64,000 nt of DNA from Sebastes aleutianus. Its lineage: Eukaryota > Chordata > Actinopteri > Perciformes > Sebastidae. Where the stretch lies: positions 29,644,933-29,708,932 of the forward strand of contig CAKAKS010000067.1 in assembly GCA_916700875.1 (NCBI GenBank). Reading direction: 5' to 3'. The notes beneath the pieces were generated by a model. It was not told where the DNA came from and did not search any database. It saw only the letters and a list, made by a program, of their open reading frames with translations. The translations under genes were made by a program, and so were the position numbers. This document shows, in pieces, positions 22,686 through 34,368 of this stretch; positions within the stretch are counted from its first letter, which is position 1, and each line of letters starts with the position of its first letter.

Positions 22686-23244
22686 TTAACCCTCTGAGAC
22701 CAACAATAGACCCGTTTTTGTCTTTTTTTAGGCATTACAGGAGGTCTTTAGGGGGAGATAGTGTGTCAAATTGTTCTAGTCATAAATCAGAAATAATCAT
22801 GAATTAAGTAATTAATCAATTCAAATAAATTGTGAAAGTATATAAGGGCTTAGAACATTATGATGGAAGTACATGATGTCCATTCCCATGCTTTATTATG
22901 TGTCATAAGTTGTTGCAGGAATTTTGCGGTTGATACCATTTGTTACACAGATTTGGTGCTAAATTTAACCATTTTTTACCACTCCAGAATTGATAAATGA
23001 TAAATAATCCCTCCAAAATACCACATTAAGACACCAAGACCTTGAGGAACACCATAGAAAAAGCCATGCTGTGATTTGGGATCAAAAGCTTTTGACATTT
23101 CTAGATTTCTGCAAGAATTGCATTTTTCGGCGATTGGATGGCGAGCACTGCTGTTGTGTAAACTGCTCAGAAACCCCCTTATTGTCAATCTAGCTAGGAA
23201 AGCCATCCATCCTCGGAATGCTCTAGGTCTCTAGTTTGTTGTTG
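22686..23244 (+). mobile_element. piggyBac-like non-autonomous element, eroded
   Basis: Begins TTAACCCTCTGAGACC. TTAA followed by CCCT with GAGACC is the usual start of fish piggyBac-type elements. The right end is poorly preserved: CTAGGTCTCTAG near 23223-23232 may be the remains of GGTCTCAGAGGGTTAA. It abuts a truncated family A copy. No transposase frame. Confidence 0.45.
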
Positions 23245-23494
23245 AAGAGGTCAGAGGTCAAGGGAACCCTTTGAAAATCCCCATGCCAGTTTTTCCTCGC
23301 CAAAGTTTAGCGCAAGTTTAGAGCGTTATTTAACCTCCTTTCGCGACTAGCTAGTATGACGGTTGCCACGGTACCATGGTTGGTACCAATGGATTCCTGA
23401 GGTTTTCTAGTTTCATATGATGCCAGTATCTTCACTATAAGCGTTGCGTTAATGCATTAAAGAAATTAGTGGCGTTAAAACTTTGACAGCCCTA
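23245..23494 (+). mobile_element. Family A right-half fragment
   Basis: Starts within the core at GAGGTCAGAGGTCAAGGG and ends at the family terminus CTTTGACAGCCCTA. The left half is absent. Confidence 0.8.
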
Positions 23495-24593
23495 TTTTGG
23501 ACCCATAAAAAACTTTAAAAGGATGAATTCACAATAATTATATTTTTTTTAGGAGAAGACATATTTTTATTCGCCACCTTTCTAAAAGCTCTGTGGATGT
23601 ATTATGTTTTTCTTTGAAATATTAGTCAACATAAATATGTGACTTGGGCAGTGAAACACTTTGGTTTAGGTGAGCATAAGGATTTGGTCAGGGTTTGATA
23701 AATAATAATACAACTTTACTCACAGAGGACAACTTTGCATGACTTGGAAGAATCTGAAAGTATTTTTTTTCCCCCTCATTTCATTCACTTTCCCTTCATA
23801 TCTGTGGTTGTTTGAAGAGAGCAGCGCTTCCTGCAGTCACGCCAGAAGATAAAGGGTTTCATCGGGGGAGTAGAAGGGAAGGAACATGTCAGGGAACGGA
23901 GCCTGAATACAGCTCAGATGCCTTTTGAGTATCACCTGAACATAGGAACACAAACACCCCTGCAGAGCCTCTGTGGTATTCATCATCCAAGTCCGAAGGT
24001 GTATTTTAGTCATAATGTCTTTCATGTGAAAATATTTTAATCCTGACAAAAGTGTGAAAAAAAAAAAAAAATAGCGTCTGTATCAACACGATAATGAGAA
24101 GATGGAATGAGTTCAGCACCAAGTACGGAGTTGAAATTAATCTCCATGTAGACTGAAGGAGAGAGAGCGGAAAGGAGGGCAGTTTTTTCTTCCTCACATA
24201 AATCTCTCCTCCACACAGCACACTTTTCTATCATCCATGAAGAGGTTGGTACCTGTCTCTGTGTTTTGGTGTTCAGCCAGTCCCTCCGATTTTCAATAGT
24301 CTCCCTAGAATGCGTGAAATGTTAGGTCGCTCTGTCCTGAAAAAAAGCTATGTGGAAGTTATCCTTTCAGCTTTTCTCATTTACTTGGAAGTTCAAAACA
24401 AAACTTTTTATATCGTGCTTTCAAAAAAGACTCTGTTGATGCTATCCTTCCAATGTTTCAGAGCTGGCATTTTGATAGAGGGGACCAAGGTTAAATGGTT
24501 TGTTCACCCAAATTACAAAAACATATCTGCCTTACTTCTAGTGGGTTCTGGCCATGCAGAAAGTTTTTGATTTCCGCCTCAATACAACGGAGG
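23495..24593. other. No recognisable gene or repeat
   Basis: Nothing recognised apart from a poly-A run near 24058-24071. Confidence 0.5.
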
Positions 24594-25269
24594 TTAAAGC
24601 AGCAGTAGGTAGAATAGGAGCAAAAGTTATTTTTATAAAACAGTCACTATATCCTGACAGTAGTGCATGAGACAGGTAATCTTAAAAAAAAAATGATGTG
24701 TCCTCCGGTGTCCTCCGCTGCTCCTAAAGGCATCTGCAAGATTTCACAGACCGGAGGAAAACAACCAATCAGAGCCGAGCTGGAGCCTTGCTGTCTCTGA
24801 GCAGCTGTCAATAACTCGCCAATCAAACGGTCAAACTAGGCAGCGCTGATCAAATATGAATCTATATTCTGTTACTGCAATGCCTATTTCTCACGTCAAA
24901 TGTTTTCAGAAACATCTTGTAGTGTACTGTTTAGCTGTAAAATGAGAAAGTTTGTGACCCAGCTGCCATGTTGAGATCAGTTAAGGAAACACCAAGCACC
25001 GCCCACCAGCCGGAGCAAACTTTCTCATTTGACAGCTAAACAGTACACTACAAGATGTTTCTGAAAACATTTGACAAACGATAACAAAACAATTGACAGT
25101 TTGATCGGAGTTTGCGAGTGATTGACAGCTGCCTCCGTTGAATGAACAGCCAATAGGAACTCTCTCTCTCTCTGAAATTACCTGTGATTGGCCAAAGTCT
25201 CCCATCGTGGGCTAGATTTTTCATAGCCTGAAAACAGAGCGAAAAACATTGTACCTACTGCCACTTTAA
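24594..25269. mobile_element. TTAA-flanked foldback element
   Basis: Bounded by TTAA on both sides, with termini AGCAGCAGTAGGTAGAAT and TTGTACCTACTGCCACT as an inverted pair. Further inside, GCTGTCAATAACTCGCC near 24805 pairs with the complement of GCGAGTGATTGACAGC near 25115. The core is a 59-base inverted repeat (24896-24954 against 25016-25074) with one mismatch and a 61-base loop. There is no coding capacity. TTAA duplication suggests Kolobok- or piggyBac-type mobilisation. The transcript would form a long hairpin. Confidence 0.8.
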
Positions 25270-26565
25270 CTAAAAAGTAATCAATCTAAATCTTTTGAAC
25301 AAATGTCAAAATATATTTTGATTTCAGTTTCACACAATAAGGAAGTAGGCTAGCAATTTATGGCTTATTTATGCCTTTTGCTACTATGGCCAAATGATGG
25401 TTAACAACATTTGGCAAAGAGGCATTGTTGGCTTATGTGTGCAGACTGTTACAATTTCTTTATTTACAGGAGGCCTACAGGGGTTCCTGGAGGTCATCAT
25501 ATTGACACCTAGATCCAACAGAACTAGGGGTTTTCATCTTCGAGTCAGTTTTTTTTTCTGTCCGATCCTACTGTCTTTGTTTTGTTCCCCAAGGTCTGGA
25601 CTTTCTTATTCCTCTGGCTCTCCTGAGATTCATAATAAGATCTCGCACTGCTCACTGGGAGCACTCCAATCTATTCTCTCCTTGTACCTGACCCAGGAGA
25701 GGAAAAAAAAAAAATCATTATTCTCAGGGTTTTTTTTAACCCCTTGCTTCTGTTTCATTGTTCTGTAGCCACAGCTATTCAATCTGATTTCATCCTGTCT
25801 TCAGTAAAGTTGAGCTGATGAGCTTGAGGTCCCTCATATTGATCTTTAAATGGATGATGAAAAAGGCCACTGCCTGTTGGTCAATTTGGCCGGCCTTGGC
25901 TCTATTGGCAGTGTCCTCTCTGATTACAGTCCACGGTCTGGAAATGTAATCCACTTTTGGTGCCACTTGTCAGCAGGAGCGGCGGAGGCAGGGTTGGAAT
26001 TGAATTGAGTTTTGTCATTTTCAAAGCTATCTACACAATATTACAAACACACTTGTACATGCACAGAGACCTCACCCAAGCTGTTATATTAATATTAAAA
26101 AAGTCAAGGTTTTGAGTGAGTTATTCTAAATTGGAGTTGAGTGTTTCAAACTTGAACTTTTAGAGCTTTTAAATAATGATTAGAGGAGACTGCAGGTGTC
26201 ATTGTGGCTTTGTGGTTATTTTGCGACTGTGGTTTTATTATTAGTTTCAGTTACCTTCGCTACATGAGCACTCTTCACTTTGTGAGTGTGAATGTGAGTT
26301 ATTTAAAGTAGCAATAGACATCTTTTCATATGTGATGCTTGTGAGATTTAGTCAATGTAAGACACATTCTGCGCATTATGAAATAGATTAGTTTTATTCA
26401 TACTGCACATTTTGTTCATTTTACCTTTATTGCACATTATCCTTGCGGTCATTTTTAATGTTTTCTTTCAGTTTACATGTCACTGTACATCCTCTGATGT
26501 TCATATGATGAATATAAATCATTGTCCTTGAGCAGTGCTTCTCATCTGAAGGGAAACATAAATAC
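25270..26565. other. No recognisable gene; possible conserved non-coding stretch
   Basis: 25800-25990 is a complex, repeat-free patch (GAGCTTGAGGTCCCTCATAT onwards) of the kind often found as conserved non-coding DNA in gene deserts. That is a guess from texture only. Confidence 0.3.
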
Positions 26566-27366
26566 TAGGGCTGTCAGTTGATTAAAATATTCACATTATT
26601 ATACATAGTTAATCGTGATTAATCGCAAATTAATCATTCATTTTATTTAGCTAATTTAATGGTTTGCCACCAAAGAACAAGAGCCGCTCAGCGGGCAGAG
26701 AGAGAGCGACAGCGGGGGGAAACAGAGTTTAGAGCCGGCATATTGAATGAAGTTTTTACGATGCTCAGCCGCTAGAACAGCTGATCTCAACATAAACAAA
26801 ATAGATGTGGATGATGACGTACAGTAAATGTACTCGGGTATGAAACAACTTTAATTTACTTAATGTGACAACTGAGCGGCGGGGGAGTAGGGGCAATCGT
26901 ACTCGGGCACGTTATGGATCAATCGTACCGAATATGAAAACGCCCTCAGTGTGCTGACTTGACTATGACTTGTCCCAAAACTGCATGTGATTATCATAAA
27001 GTGGGCATGTCTGTAAAGGGCAGACTCGTGGGTACCCATAGAACCTATTTTCATTCACATATCTTGAGGTCAGAGGCCAAGGGACCCCTTTAAAAATGGC
27101 CATGCCAGTTTGGCCCTCCCCAAAATTTAGCCTATGTTAGGAGCATTATCTAGCCTCCTTCATGACAGGCTAGTATGACATGGTTGGTACCAATGGGTTC
27201 CTTAGGTTTTTCTAGTTTCATGTGATGCCTTCACTGTTGCTTTAAAGCTGAGCCCGATACAACAACAAAACAGATGCAAGTTGCATTAATGCGTTAAAGA
27301 AATTAGCGGCGTTAGAACCAATCTGCGTTAATCTGCGTTATTATCGCGTTAACTTTGACAGCCCTA
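26566..27366 (+). mobile_element. Family A element, both ends and 8-bp target duplication
   Basis: Runs from TAGGGCTGTCAG to TTTGACAGCCCTA. The flanks are ATAAATAC (26558-26565) and ATAAATAT (27367-27374), matching at 7 of 8 bases. 8-bp duplication with these termini supports the hAT superfamily. Unlike the other copies, the left interior (about 26650-26945) is replaced by unrelated sequence containing GAGCGACAGCGGGG and TACTCGGGCACG; from CAGTGTGCTGACTTGACTAT onward it matches the common core. Confidence 0.85.
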
Positions 27367-28454
27367 ATAAATATATGTATAATATAACATGTGGTAATGT
27401 TTTGTTTTTAATGGTTGATGCACCATGAAAAAAGAAAAGTCAATACAAAGTTAGAACTTTGCTCATGTGCAGACTTGCTAATTGGAGTGCAGAGACCCAC
27501 TACATACTGCTGTGTTCATTAGCAAATAATATGTTGGGCCGTTATTATTTCTGAGTATTTAACCTGGCAGTACACAATGTGCTATGCTACATTACGCTTA
27601 GACTCCTCTGGGGAAGGCTGATGATTTTGCAGCATTCGGTAATAACACCGACACGAACAAAGGTTCATAGTGCAGTCAGTACAATCGTTTTTGCCATGTG
27701 GTTGTTAGCAATTACAATGAGATGGCTCATCCCCAAACACAATCTCCCTCTCTCTCTCTCTCTCTGTCTGTTGGAGACAATATTTAACATGTCAGCTTGA
27801 GTGCACTGAAATAGCTGACTGGCTCTGGAGTCTCCCCACTGGCTGAAGATCAAATCGCACCGGAGCTTTCATTCTCAGGTCTCCCCTACTATGTTTCACA
27901 ATCTACTTCCCGCTGTGCAAATCAATGGAACAGAATCGTAATAATAAAGGTGTGTGTACTGCCCACTGTCCTTAAAATCTACTTGTACCTTGGGGGACAT
28001 ACGCAGTGTTCAGATGGCAAAACACTCAAACCCAATTAGGTTAAAAAAATAGAGCTACATTTTGTACACCCAGCAGCAGCAGACAGATGAAACAAGCAGC
28101 AGTTAAAGGTTCCTATTTTGCCTGCTTTGCTACATTTAAAGGCACATTATTGCCTCTGCCATTACCACCCGCTTCTGCTGGCACAAACTTGTATCATGTC
28201 ACCCCCCCCTTGCTTATAGCTAGCATGGCTCCAGACTTTTGCATCTCTGCCAACATCTCCAACTTGTTCCGTGATTTAAATGGGTCTGGTGTTGTGCTCA
28301 ATGAGAGTTGCATCCCCAGTTTGGAGAAACAAATGTGCCAATCAGAGCTTTGTAAGCTGGATTTAGAATGGGGACGTTATCTTCGTATACCAGCGCCAGA
28401 AAAATGGTGGACATAGTGCGATGAAAGCAGAAAGCATTGATCGCGAATGACGCT
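27367..28454. other. No recognisable gene
   Basis: Contains a short (CT)n run near 27746-27765 and a 109-codon frame at 28087-28416 with no recognisable motif. Confidence 0.45.
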
Positions 28455-28760
28455 AGATAACGCTCCAAACTTACGCTAAATTTTGGCGAGGAAAAACTAG
28501 CATGGCCATTTTCAAAGGGGTCCCTTGACCTCTGACCTCCAGATATGTGAATGTAAATGGGTTCTATGGGTACCTACGAGTCTCCCCTTTACAGACATGC
28601 CTACTTCATGATAATCACATGCAGTTTGGGGCAAGTCATAGTCTAGTCAGCACACTGACACACTGACAGCCGTTGTTGCCTGTTGGGCTGCAGTTTGCCA
28701 TTTTATTTGATCATATTTTCTTTATGCTAAATGCAGTACCTGTGAGGGTATATACTGTAT
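28455..28760 (-). mobile_element. Family A fragment, reverse orientation
   Basis: Reads GCTCCAAACTTACGCTAAAT, CCTTGACCTCTGACCTCC and GCAGTTTGGGGCAAGTCATA on the plus strand, the reverse complement of the core. It stops at GTACCTGTGAGGGT, where a (TA)n patch and the inverted-repeat arm begin. Both termini are missing. Confidence 0.8.
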
Positions 28761-28777
28761 ATATATATAAATATATA

Positions 28778-28938
28778 TTTGAAAGTACAGCCATTCATCG
28801 GTGTTCACCTTGGAGGAGAGAAGACAGAGTGCCACAGGTGTCAGTATTATGGAATATAGAGAGGAGTTGAAGAGCAGAGCGGAGGCCTGAGACACCGCCG
28901 CTGTAGGTATGTTTAGAAACGGCGACCCAAGGGTGACA
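28778..28938 (-). repeat. Left arm of 161-bp near-identical inverted pair
   Basis: Its reverse complement matches 29541-29701 with only a few differences: GATGAATGGCTG against GATAAATGACTG, CAGGCC against CAGCCC, and GTCACC against GTCGCC. An (AT)n patch precedes it. Confidence 0.9.
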
Positions 28939-29431
28939 TAAGGTATATATATGAGGAAAAAAGTAGGGATTGAGCTCTCATCAGTAATGTTTAGAAAACA
29001 GGTCTGTCTGATATTTCTTAACTGTGAATTATAGTGATGCCTTGAAGATGCCATGATTGAATTCAGCCTTGCAATCCTTTTCTCTGCACTTCAGATGAGC
29101 CATTCATCCACTGAACCTTCGTACAGATGTTTTAACTCCAGCGAATGCAACAGTATATATGGCACATAGCATTTTGGCATTGCAATCATTCATTATTTCC
29201 CATCACTTTCTTTCTTTCTTTCGTCTCCTTGACAGATCTTTTCAGCAGTAACATCACTGGAGTGCTTCCTTTGGAGTGCCGTTAGGGACACGTCAACATG
29301 TCAACGTTGAACCTGCTGCATGTGATCATATACATCTCTACAAAAACACTACATCTGTCTGTCCTTTGATCCTGTGTGTCACAGCCAGGGACTGTCAGCC
29401 GTACACTTCTTTACTGCACCGACTCCTGACC

Positions 29432-29473
<42 letters not shown>

Positions 29474-29540
29474 CCTGCTGTGACATCATAGTCCTCTTCA
29501 CCAATTGATCAACACACTATATCAAAGCATAATGAGCTTG
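28939..29540. other. Spacer between inverted arms
   Basis: About 600 bases without a recognisable gene. It includes a (CA)n run at 29433-29469 and no sign of a transposase or a repeat shared elsewhere in the window. Confidence 0.5.
29433..29469 (+). repeat. (AC)n microsatellite
   Basis: Uninterrupted AC repeat of about 18 units within the inverted-repeat spacer. Confidence 0.97.
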
Positions 29541-29701
29541 TGTCGCCCTTGGGTCGCCGTTTCTAAACATACCTACAGCGGCGGTGTCTCAGCCCTCCGC
29601 TCTGCTCTTCAACTCCTCTCTATATTCCATAATACTGACACCTGTGGCACTCTGTCTTCTCTCCTCCAAGGTGAACACCGATAAATGACTGTACTTTCAA
29701 A
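29541..29701 (+). repeat. Right arm of 161-bp near-identical inverted pair
   Basis: TGTCGCCCTTGGGTCGCCG at the inner edge, GACTGTACTTTCAA at the outer edge. It is followed by ACTTGTACAATAAAG, which contains an AATAAA polyadenylation-like signal absent beyond the left arm. The pair could be the ends of one foldback element, or two oppositely inserted copies such as solo LTR pieces. Confidence 0.85.
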
Positions 29702-30242
29702 CTTGTACAATAAAGTAAAGAAATGAAATGTGACATCAAAATAGCACGATTCCTGCTGTAGCATTTCTAATGAAATCCAACAACACACACTTTTTTATTG
29801 AGAAATGTTCGCAAACCAGCTTTTTTTTCTAACAGGGTGGCATGTACTCCCCCGCCACGTGATGGTTATCAATATTTGAATGTTTTTTTCTCACACAGGA
29901 TACACCTGGTCCAATGGTTATTTAATCACTCCTCTTATCAGTGTCCCATGACCATCCTGTTCTTCTGAGTCAGGTCAGACTCTTCACAGGTCATATCATA
30001 TTTTCAGGAAATGTTTTTGTACCTTTCTCCTAATGTTCCCTGGAATTGTTTTTTTTTTGTACTCTTCTGTCCAATATACCTGTTTTGTCCTGTTTTTCTA
30101 AGACCAGATATGCCCGGGTGTCAGCTCATGACAGGTTATATGAGGACATGGAAACTCATTCTTCAACATTTCCTACGAATGTCCAGCAACACGTGACGCA
30201 CGTGTCAAACTTCCGCTCCAGATTTTTTTTTAAATAACACTA
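29702..30242. other. No recognisable gene
   Basis: Nothing recognised. Confidence 0.45.
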
Positions 30243-30640
30243 CTCAGTTGGGTTTAGGAATAGATTGACTTGGTGAGGCTTAGGCAACAAAACTACTTAG
30301 TTAGAATTAGGAAAATATCGTGGTTTCGGTTAAAATAACACCAGAAGTGCCGTAACTTCAGTACGGAAGTTACGTGACAACAACTACTTCGATAGCTTTA
30401 GGAAAAGATCGCGGTTTGGGTTAAAATAGTTCCGGAAGTGCCGTAACTTCAGTACGGAAGTTATGTGAAAAATAAATCAACTTTGACTTGTGCTTTCACT
30501 GGGGACACAAACACCGGTCTCCTGGGTCAAAGTCCTGTGTTCTTTGACGCACCGGTCCACCCCGACGTCCTCCCTACATGGCGTTCGCTGCTCTTTATAC
30601 TTCCTGATTAACAATAGTGTGGATTACATACGAATTGATT
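30243..30640 (+). repeat. Family C copy with internal 91-bp tandem duplication
   Basis: The core GGCAACAAAACTACTTAGTT is followed by two 91-base units (30292-30382 and 30383-30473). Each contains ATCGTGGTTTCGG or ATCGCGGTTTGGG and the hairpin CGTAACTTC-AGTACG-GAAGTTACG. Downstream come the family markers GGGACACAAACACCGGTCTC, CACCCCGACGTCCTCCC and CGCTGCTCTTTATAC, shared with 39310-39560. Termini were not identified. Confidence 0.75.
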
Positions 30641-31926
30641 TTGTGCTGACCATCATAAAAAGAAAATATGAAATTTGTGTCTATGTACACAAATCAATAC
30701 ATTCAATGTTGTGACTATTTCTCAAACTGCTGTGCGACTGGGCTGGGTCAGACGTGTGCTCTGTTTCGACCTGTAGCCGCACCCAACAGCAATGTACTCA
30801 CACACCTTGGAGTCCATTTCCACATCACTGTAGCAGAGTATGCAATGCATAAAAACACTCCAACAAACTCATGTCAGAAACCCCAAATGGATTTCACAAG
30901 ATGCAGAAATACAGCCTCACAAACAAAACCCCACAACCACATCCACCGGACTGCAAATCCCTGCTGGGACCACCGACGGACAACAGAAAAGTGTGAAATC
31001 TGACAGGCTGGATTCGGTCCGGGCGAGTCCTCCCAGCCATCATGCATGATATTGACCTATTGCTCCACTCATGAGAAGGCCTTCAGGCATTTTACACATT
31101 TGTCTACCTCGGTGTGTATGGATGCAGGCGCTCTGGGAAAAACCCTAAGGTGCAGTAGCTATGTCATATAAATATACTTTTTGTATGCATGTCTGTATTT
31201 GTTGCTGTTTGTGTATGTGCAGATGTATGTTCTTGAGACGCCACTAACCACTGCACATCTCCTGAATAACTTGACTTGCCATGAATATTTTTAAATGTGT
31301 CAGCACGGGACTCGATGCATTTCCCTTTTGTGCACACACATGCATGCACACTCACACACGCTGCCACTTCTGAAGTGTTGGCGTTGAGTGTACCAGGCTG
31401 TTCCCCATGGATAAACATGGATGGGACGTATTGTGGTCTCTCGGAGCAGAAAGAGTGTTCCTCGGCTCTTGTCAAAGCGTCACATTCACGTTCTGAGTGT
31501 GTATTTTTAACCCTGATTTTTTTTTTCTTATTCATTTCCTTGGAGTCAGAGACCTTCTCCCTTTTCATATTTGACAACTTTTAGAATTGCAAATGCTACA
31601 CACAAGGTCACTCTCTGTGGAGTTATAGCACCGGGGGCTAGAAGGGAGTTTCCTTTGTTACAGTTGAACCAAAACTCAAGTCCCTGACATCGCATGTCAG
31701 TAAACTCTTTCTTTTCTTTTTCTTTTTTTATTAAGGCAATGGGACATAGTAAAAGTTGACAAATCAAGCAGATAAAGTGAAACAAAAAAGTAAGACAACA
31801 ACAACAACAGTTTTGATTTGAATTTGGTACAGATTTTTACTCTTTTTTGTTGGGAGAATATTTCATATTTGTTTGTGTTTCTGTGCATGTATGAAATAGG
31901 CGGCAACCTGCGGTTCAGCGTGCAGA
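30641..31926. other. No recognisable gene or repeat
   Basis: Includes a 111-codon frame (30668-31003) and a 137-codon minus-strand frame (31164-31577) without recognisable motifs. Nothing else noted. Confidence 0.45.
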
Positions 31927-32100
31927 CGTGCCTTAAACTTGCATTCTTTCTAACAGCCAGCAGGGGGCGACTCCTCTGGTTGCAAAAAGAAGTCTGAATG
32001 TATAGAAGTCTATGAGAAAATGAGCCTACTTCTCACTTGATTTATTACCTCAGTTAACATTGTAAACATGAGTTTATGGTCTCAATCGCTACTTTCAATA
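31927..32100 (+). repeat. Family B left part, interrupted
   Basis: Matches 9770-9950: GTGCCTTAAACTTGCATTC, GGGGGCGACTCCTCTGG, then TAAACATGAGTTTATGGTC. It stops at TTTCAATAC, where a family C end begins. Confidence 0.8.
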
Positions 32101-32105
32101 CTTCT

Positions 32106-32260
32106 CAAAACGTTCTCATCCAAACTCGTCACATACTGCCGCTTTGTCACGCCCCTTGGCATCACTTTAGGATTAGGCAACAAAACCACTTAGTTAGGTT
32201 TAGGAAAATAATACATGGTTGCGCTTAAATCTACTAAGTTTGCAAAGTGAAAATGAAACT
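32106..32260 (+). mobile_element. Family C left end inserted in family B
   Basis: Begins CAAAACGTTCTCATCCAAAC and passes to GGCAACAAAACCACTTAGTT and GTTTAGGAAAATAATACATGG. The right end is not found nearby, so the element is truncated. The junction with family B is at the same region as the insertion at 45917-46138. Confidence 0.65.
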
Positions 32261-32419
32261 GAACACGAACAAACAGCTGACTGTAATGCAAAGATGAAAC
32301 TTAACACTGGAACAGCGATCTCCTTGATGAAAGCCTTGTGTTTGTTGTTGCATTTATTGGTCATTACTCCTATATGAAAATTGATGTTACAGGACATTCA
32401 GGATTTTAGACAATGAAAT

Positions 32420-32600
32420 ATTTCTCATAAAAGAGAGTAGACCATAAGGTTATGTTCATTCTGTTACAGTTCAGAGCGAGTCGTGTGGCTCTATTCTGGA
32501 CTAACTGTAGTTCTTCCAAGTCTTTATTTGACACACTTGACCACACTACTGGACAGTAATCCAAATGAGTAATGTGAGAGATGCACTGTAAAGCTACCAC
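32420..32600 (-). pseudogene. LINE reverse-transcriptase C-terminal scrap
   Basis: Minus-strand frame encodes SHITHLDYCPVVWSSVSNKD, then LEELQLVQNRATRLALNCNR, the well-known stretch after the catalytic domain in CR1/L2/Rex1-type non-LTR retrotransposons (LDYCPVVWS, LQLVQNRAARL). About 50 residues remain, without the catalytic motif. Residual upstream and downstream homology fades at both sides. It differs from the RTE fragments in family and strand. Confidence 0.75.
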
Positions 32601-32613
32601 TACAGTGAATATT

Positions 32614-32880
32614 TCAAAGGTGCAAAATGCGAGATCATTATCAACTGTAACCGCCGTATGAGAGCAGTGCAGAGCGACGGCCTTGAGCTAGCCAGTGGGG
32701 CATGCTCGCTCACATGCACTAAAAGCGTGCGCGGCTGGCCCAGCTATGTCAACAAAGCATCAAGAAGCTCCAATTACAACACAGAGAGGGAGTGACTTCA
32801 TTCTCTGCTCAGGTAGACATTACTCCTCTAGTTGTTTGATGCTATATTAATTCTTTGTATATCGTATACAGAACCTTTAA
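32614..32880 (+). mobile_element. TTAA-bounded short element
   Basis: Left end TCAAAGGTGCAAAATGCG (TTAA with one change), right end CAGAACCTTTAA. It contains GTCAACAAAGC and TTCTCTGCTCAGGTAGACAT shared with 13602-13755, plus a GC-rich left interior missing there. No coding frame. Confidence 0.6.
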
Positions 32881-34368
32881 ATCTGTAACATTAGACTTGT
32901 TCTTACCAGTGTTGACCACGTCTTCATACGTACTGTACATAAGGTCATGAAGGAATGTGGTTACTACTTGCAACTGAAAGGGAAGATTATATGGAGTACT
33001 GAGCTGGTACTGAGTTATCCTAAGGCCACGCCACTTATCCGCTTCCACAACCTCAATTTTCAACTGAGTCTTATTTCTTTGGAGACCCACAGGTCTTACA
33101 GTGGATCAGCACTTTATTCAATATTGGCACCCTCTTCGCCTTGGTGTACTCTGAAGGTCAAACAAGTGATGAGTCTGGACAGAAAGATAAATCAAACAAC
33201 ATCAAAAGCTACGAAGAAAGACTAGGCCTGTTTGAGATGAAAGGTTCTGTCTGTTTTTTCAAAGAGCGAACACTGGTATTTCTTCAGACCTACAGCTTGA
33301 AAGGTCAGTGCGACATACGCGGTGACAAACGCCTCGCGTATACGAGAAAAAACAGAGTAAAAACAACAAATACTCCCGCTGGAAGTAGACCTGCTTTTTA
33401 GTGGAGTGCGTCTGCATTAGTGTTTGATGTACTGTGTGCCCATCAATCGTGACCTAAGAGGCCGACTGAAAGCAAACATTTCACAAGATCTCACCCTTTC
33501 AGAGTGCACGATGTATAAATATAAATTGCTTACTTCTATCGAGTGGTGACAGTACATTGGATTGGATGTGCAGCAGCTGCACTTTATAACATTCATCCAA
33601 ATACGGAGACAAGGGATATATAGAAGAGAGGAGTCTACCAGGAAACGACTGAGATGAGTCACTTCCACCTGCTGCTAATGTTCCTCACTGACAATTGTTA
33701 CTTTTAATATCTTGAGGTCGCTGTGCTAGTTAGATGTCAGTAAAAAAAAAGGAAGAGTATCTTCTTCTTCTTGCAGTCTGGGTCTTATTGTCATAGTTTC
33801 AATCAATATATTCTCCACAGCTCGGTTCTGCTTCTGTGCTCAGACACCCATAAACCAAGCAGTCAATTATTCTGGTGTAAATTTCCTCTGAGACATGTGC
33901 AGAATGGGGGGAAAGCAAATGGATATTTGCTGACAATTGGTATTTTCTCATTTGTGGAGTCTTTGAGAAACAGTTGAGAGCGAGTTGTACGAGCGGAGGC
34001 AGACAAAGGTCGGGTTGAAGCAAAACAAGACCAGGTGCCGGGGCGCTGCGGGTTAACTAGCTCCTCACCGAGAGGAGCCTATCAAAGCCCCCCCATCCCC
34101 GGTCTCCAAACTGAGCTCATCCTCAGGAGAAAATAGCCGAAGCAATCTGGGAGCTCTGTGTAATACACACTGCTGGCGAGGAGAGTGGGTGAGAGTATTA
34201 GGAGGTACGGAAACGGAAAAAAAATAAATGATGCAGATCGAAAAAAGGTTAGAGTGAAGAAGGCTGAAGGCAATAGACCACCATCCCAAAACAATGGGTG
34301 TTGGGATGGTGCTTAGAATTTCACTATACTGTTGTGCATTATACTATAAATACACTATATATTATAAT
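32881..34368. other. No recognisable gene or repeat
   Basis: Nothing recognised; a few short frames only. Confidence 0.5.

Noticed and set aside
31164..31577. 137-codon minus-strand frame
   Set aside because: Lysine-rich and threonine-rich low-bias sequence with no recognisable domain or neighbours.
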